DNA from: a virus
Reading direction: 5' to 3' (one strand)
Virus record (IMG/VR): IMGVR_UViG_3300018416_000113
Coordinates: 1 to 24,184 of that record
Length of the DNA stretch: 24,184 nucleotides
Below, one piece after another: positions 21,198 through 24,184 of this stretch. Within the stretch, counting starts at the first letter, position 1, and each line of letters opens with the position of its first letter. Position numbers and translations under genes: made by a program. Below the pieces are notes generated by a model. It saw only the letters and a program-made list of their open reading frames with translations, had not been told where the DNA came from and ran no database searches.

Positions 21198-22985
21198 TTA
21201 AATTAACCCTGCTCCCTGCAAGACAGACTCGTTAAGGTCGTCTTCAATAGGTTCTTGAGCCTGCATCTGAGCTTCTTGTTGAGCAGACATAGCTAACTTC
21301 TGTGATTCAGCATTTTCAAAGATAGCTGCGTTGTCTTTAATAAACTCGTAAGCTTCAAAACCCATATATTCTTCCACCATCTTAGCTAGTTGTTTAGCTG
21401 AGATATGTGGTGAAATCATTTGTCCAATAGGACTATTAAACAATCCTATAATATTCTGTACTAATTGTGCTCTAGCAGCATAGTGTCTAGCACCAATAGG
21501 ACGTAGTTTACCTTTAGCTGTAATATCTTCTTTAGTAATAGATATAAAGTCAGCTACACCTAAGTCGTTATCCATAACTTTAGCAATTTCTGCTACATCT
21601 AAGTTACGTCTAGCTGTTTCAAGCATTGTATTTAAAATAGGTTCAATAAATTCTATTTCAAACTTATTAACTTTGTTTTGGAAGATACGACCTGCAGCAT
21701 TTTGTAACTGTTGTACTTCAAATGCTGTTTTCTCACCAGGACTACGGATACCCATAGCTTCTCTAGGAGCACCTGCCATTTCTTCCATAAGTTGTAATAA
21801 CATACCTATTTCATTATTAACTTGGAACGCAGCAGGGTTAGGTGGCATCATATCTACATCACCATCTTCAGGGATATGAATAGTTGATTCAGGACCCCAT
21901 TCAAATGGCTCTACGTCACCTTTGATTCTAATTGGTGGATGTATAGTTAAATCTAGTGCATCTGCTTTTAAGTTTTCTAAATGGTCTACTCGATATTGCA
22001 TACCTACTAAGTTATCTAGTGGACCCATCGCATATAAGTTGTCAGGACGATCTCTCCAACCTACATGATGTTTATTATCTTTACCTAAGTAAGAAGGATT
22101 CTCTACATTACGTAATACATAACTACGATCTACAATAGTAATAATTCTGTTTTCTAGTAGTTCATCGTCATGTTCACTATAAATAGTTCCTTCAAATTCT
22201 AGTATTTCTACTAAACCTGATTGGTAGTATTCTTGTAAAGAACCAAAACCATCAATATGATAAGCTTCTGCTTTGTTAATATCCTCTAATCTAAACTGAC
22301 TAATGTTACGTCTTACATCCATAGACTTATTAAAAGAGTCTACGTTATATTGTAAGTCAGGTCGTTTATCAATATCTAACTTAAGTTCGCCAACTGTTTT
22401 AACATATCTTGTAAATTTAGGAGTATCTTTAAACGCTTTAGCAGTAGGATTAAAGATAATATCAAATGGTGATATTCTTTCGAGTTTAGGACCATTGTAT
22501 GTTACTACATCTTCTCCTGTAACAGGATCAACGTGTTTTTCTGTAACATAATTAACTTCAGCAAAAGCATTACCATAGTCAATGTAGTCATAGACTAATT
22601 GTGCAATTGTTTCTCTAAAACCTGATTCTTTTAGTTTAGTTTTAAGATAAGCTTCAATAGCTTTACGTTTTGATTTAACTGAATCATCAAGGGAAGCTCC
22701 TTCCCACTTCATCCAATTATCGTTTGGAAACAACGCATCCATATAGTTAGCATGAAGGTTGTCTCGTATTTGAGTAAGCTTAGGCAGAGTAGTTTTATTC
22801 TTCCAAGGAAGTTTTGAATTAGTTGTTTTAGTTGTATCAGTTGCAAATAAATAATTCCTTAGTTCTCGCCATTCTTCTTCTTTGTCTTGTCTTTGAATCC
22901 ACCAATTGTTATAGAGATGTCCTAGCTGTCTTGCTAAGTTTTCTCTAGCTAACATTTGTTTGATTTCTGCTACTTTTCCTGCCAT
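21198..22985 (-). CDS. Portal (head-tail connector) protein
   Basis: Twelve-subunit ring through which DNA enters and leaves the head, 595 residues (T7 gp8 has 536 aa). The N-terminal wing region has LYNNWWIQRQDKEEEWREL and LPWKNKTTLPKLTQIRDNLH (about 59-78), then LFPNDNWMKWEG and the characteristic YDYIDYGNAFAEVNY. The central stem and clip section includes NPTAKAFKDTPKF, and the crown and helical region follows with MEEMAGAPREAMGIRSPGEKTA (about 397-418), a strong portal signature. The C-terminus is Gln/Glu-rich. It lies just after terminase, the usual packaging pair. ATG at 22985 with AAGGAAA 8 bases upstream. It is followed by the capsid promoter. Confidence 0.92.
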   Translation of the reverse strand: MAGKVAEIKQMLARENLARQLGHLYNNWWIQRQDKEEEWRELRNYLFATDTTKTTNSKLPWKNKTTLPKLTQIRDNLHANYMDALFPNDNWMKWEGASLDDSVKSKRKAIEAYLKTKLKESGFRETIAQLVYDYIDYGNAFAEVNYVTEKHVDPVTGEDVVTYNGPKLERISPFDIIFNPTAKAFKDTPKFTRYVKTVGELKLDIDKRPDLQYNVDSFNKSMDVRRNISQFRLEDINKAEAYHIDGFGSLQEYYQSGLVEILEFEGTIYSEHDDELLENRIITIVDRSYVLRNVENPSYLGKDNKHHVGWRDRPDNLYAMGPLDNLVGMQYRVDHLENLKADALDLTIHPPIRIKGDVEPFEWGPESTIHIPEDGDVDMMPPNPAAFQVNNEIGMLLQLMEEMAGAPREAMGIRSPGEKTAFEVQQLQNAAGRIFQNKVNKFEIEFIEPILNTMLETARRNLDVAEIAKVMDNDLGVADFISITKEDITAKGKLRPIGARHYAARAQLVQNIIGLFNSPIGQMISPHISAKQLAKMVEEYMGFEAYEFIKDNAAIFENAESQKLAMSAQQEAQMQAQEPIEDDLNESVLQGAGLI

Positions 22986-22995
22986 AATAGTTTCC

Positions 22996-24184
22996 TTAGT
23001 AAGTTACTCCACCAAAACGAGAGTGTGTTTGTATTCGATTAGTCATACTAATTACATTACTTCTACCTTTTGGTACAATAGATATTGCTATTGCATTAGC
23101 TAGTGCATCTTTAATATCATCATGAGGTGGATGCCTTTGTGTAAGTTCTTCTTCTAAAGGTTGACAATTACCACCTTTATAATGCCATATTTGTTGATTA
23201 TCATATTTAGGTTCTAAGATAGCACTAATACGTTGACGTTTGTCTCCCATGTGTCTAGTAGGTCTATACTCATCAATAGCTAGTGGTATGCCATTAGGTC
23301 GTAAATAACTATCTTTTAACTCTTTAACAATTAATTGTTGAGCTACAGTAATCTCTGCACGTAGTTTTCTAAAACCCCATTTCTCCCAAGCTCGTAGTAT
23401 GTGATCATAGTAGTCAACAATCTTATCAGTTTTAAAACGATCTATATCAAGAACGTAGTAATTAGCTTGATTATCAACTCCAATAATAACAAGAGCAGTA
23501 TAGTCAGCTTTTTTACGTAAACTAAAAGCAAAGTCAATTGCAGCATATACATTTAATTTACGATCTCTAATTACCCAATCACCTTCTTTGTTTTGTAGTA
23601 TAGAACGATCATAGTATTGAAAGTCGTCAGCACTTAAATTAGCTGTTTCTTTACTGTTAGGATCATTATAATACTGAGCATAAAATTGTGTTTGGTCTAC
23701 ATATTTAGCTCTAATACGTGCTAGTTCTTGTAAATCAAATCCAAATGCTTTACCATCTTTACGTTTTTGTTTAGCCCAAAGAAACTCTCCATCTGTTTCT
23801 ACAACTCGTTGAAATAACTCGTATACAGGTTCTTCTGAAATCATCTCTCCATTATCATCATAGATAGACTCTTTCATATTTACCATAGTATCATAAATAT
23901 CTCGAGGATGATAACGAGTCCCAACAACCCATTCAAAAGCACCAGGGTTTTCAATGGAAGCTAATTGGCTATATGCTGCTGCAACTTTATCTCGTCCTTC
24001 TTCAGAATAAGCATTACCTGGTACAACAATATCATCAAGCACCACAACATCAGCATGGAAACCAGTAGTATTACTGGTAAGCCCAACTGCTTTAACGCTA
24101 GCATCTCGTACTCCTTCTTCTTTTCGTCTAGGATGATCAACAGCTATTTCAGCTACTGCCCATTTTTCTCTTTTACCTTCTTCA
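22996..24184 (-). CDS. Terminase, large subunit (C-terminal part; 5' end outside window)
   Basis: DNA-packaging motor ATPase/nuclease, T7 gp19-like. The frame stays open to the window edge, so about 395 residues are visible and the N-terminus with Walker A is missing; the GTG at 24045 lies inside the coding region. Seen: the Walker B strand DVVVLDDIVV (about 24051-24022) with its acidic pair, the coupling motif segment EWVVGTRYHP (about 23931-23902), and the RNase H-like nuclease centre: D in AAIDFAF (about 23535), E in LRAEIT (about 23355) and D in HDDIKDA (about 23120). The ending ITNRIQTHSRFGGVTY is basic. It lies immediately upstream of portal, opposite in order to T7, where terminase is at the end of the late genes. 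The stop is 11 bases before the portal start. Confidence 0.93.
   Translation of the reverse strand, partial: EEGKREKWAVAEIAVDHPRRKEEGVRDASVKAVGLTSNTTGFHADVVVLDDIVVPGNAYSEEGRDKVAAAYSQLASIENPGAFEWVVGTRYHPRDIYDTMVNMKESIYDDNGEMISEEPVYELFQRVVETDGEFLWAKQKRKDGKAFGFDLQELARIRAKYVDQTQFYAQYYNDPNSKETANLSADDFQYYDRSILQNKEGDWVIRDRKLNVYAAIDFAFSLRKKADYTALVIIGVDNQANYYVLDIDRFKTDKIVDYYDHILRAWEKWGFRKLRAEITVAQQLIVKELKDSYLRPNGIPLAIDEYRPTRHMGDKRQRISAILEPKYDNQQIWHYKGGNCQPLEEELTQRHPPHDDIKDALANAIAISIVPKGRSNVISMTNRIQTHSRFGGVTY

Noticed and set aside
1-24184. CRISPR array, insertion sequence, integrase or attachment site
   Set aside because: No spaced direct repeats, transposase or integrase motifs, or tRNA-end-like sequence were found by eye in either strand.

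Overview
The window is a piece of the genome of a lytic, T7-superfamily podovirus (short-tailed dsDNA phage), cut at both ends. It is visibly AT-rich and very densely packed. Genes overlap by ATGA or TAATG junctions or sit a few bases apart. The core genes are T7-like: family A DNA polymerase, gp6-type exonuclease, gp3-type endonuclease I, gp11/gp12-type tail tube proteins, gp13/gp14-type internal proteins and a gp19-type terminase. The AT-rich base use and the adenosylcobalamin-dependent (class II) ribonucleotide reductase fit a marine phage, for example one infecting SAR11 or roseobacter-type Alphaproteobacteria. The layout recalls the SIO1/cobavirus-like and some pelagiphage groups, but that placement is from memory and not proven here. 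No phage RNA polymerase is visible in the window, and the best promoter found is a bacterial sigma70 type.

Left arm (1-5992, + strand): the replication and nucleotide module. In order it holds the C-terminal end of DNA polymerase, a single-stranded DNA-binding protein, a 5'-3' exonuclease, a Holliday-junction endonuclease I, a small unknown protein, a calcineurin-type metallophosphoesterase, two small unknowns, a class II ribonucleotide reductase and a SLOG-fold nucleotide-binding protein. Two tandem hairpins (5676-5763) follow, then a last 70-aa unknown. Together these genes copy DNA, break down and resolve DNA, and supply dNTPs.

Right arm (24184 down to 6023, - strand): the virion module. 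In transcription order it holds large terminase (5' end outside the window), portal, a 73-aa protein, scaffold, major capsid protein, a 163-aa head-proximal protein, a C1q-like fibre or decoration protein, tail tube A, a hidden 53-aa Lys-rich protein, two small proteins, tail tube B (nozzle), a gp13-like protein, a gp14-like internal protein, a giant 1704-aa internal/ejection protein and a 783-aa internal protein ending in a lytic transglycosylase domain. The two arms converge at about 5993-6022.

The most notable observations are three. (1) A sigma70-like promoter (21194-21166) and a hairpin terminator (18714-18682) bracket exactly the four capsid-assembly genes, and the first of these would be translated from an almost leaderless mRNA. 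(2) A 53-aa, Lys-rich gene at 17301-17140 has an N-terminus that closely copies that of the major capsid protein, using different synonymous codons. (3) A pair of tandem hairpins, one of them strand-specific through G-U pairs, lies near the end of the + strand operon. Lysis genes, tail-fibre/adhesin, helicase-primase and small terminase are not recognised in the window.
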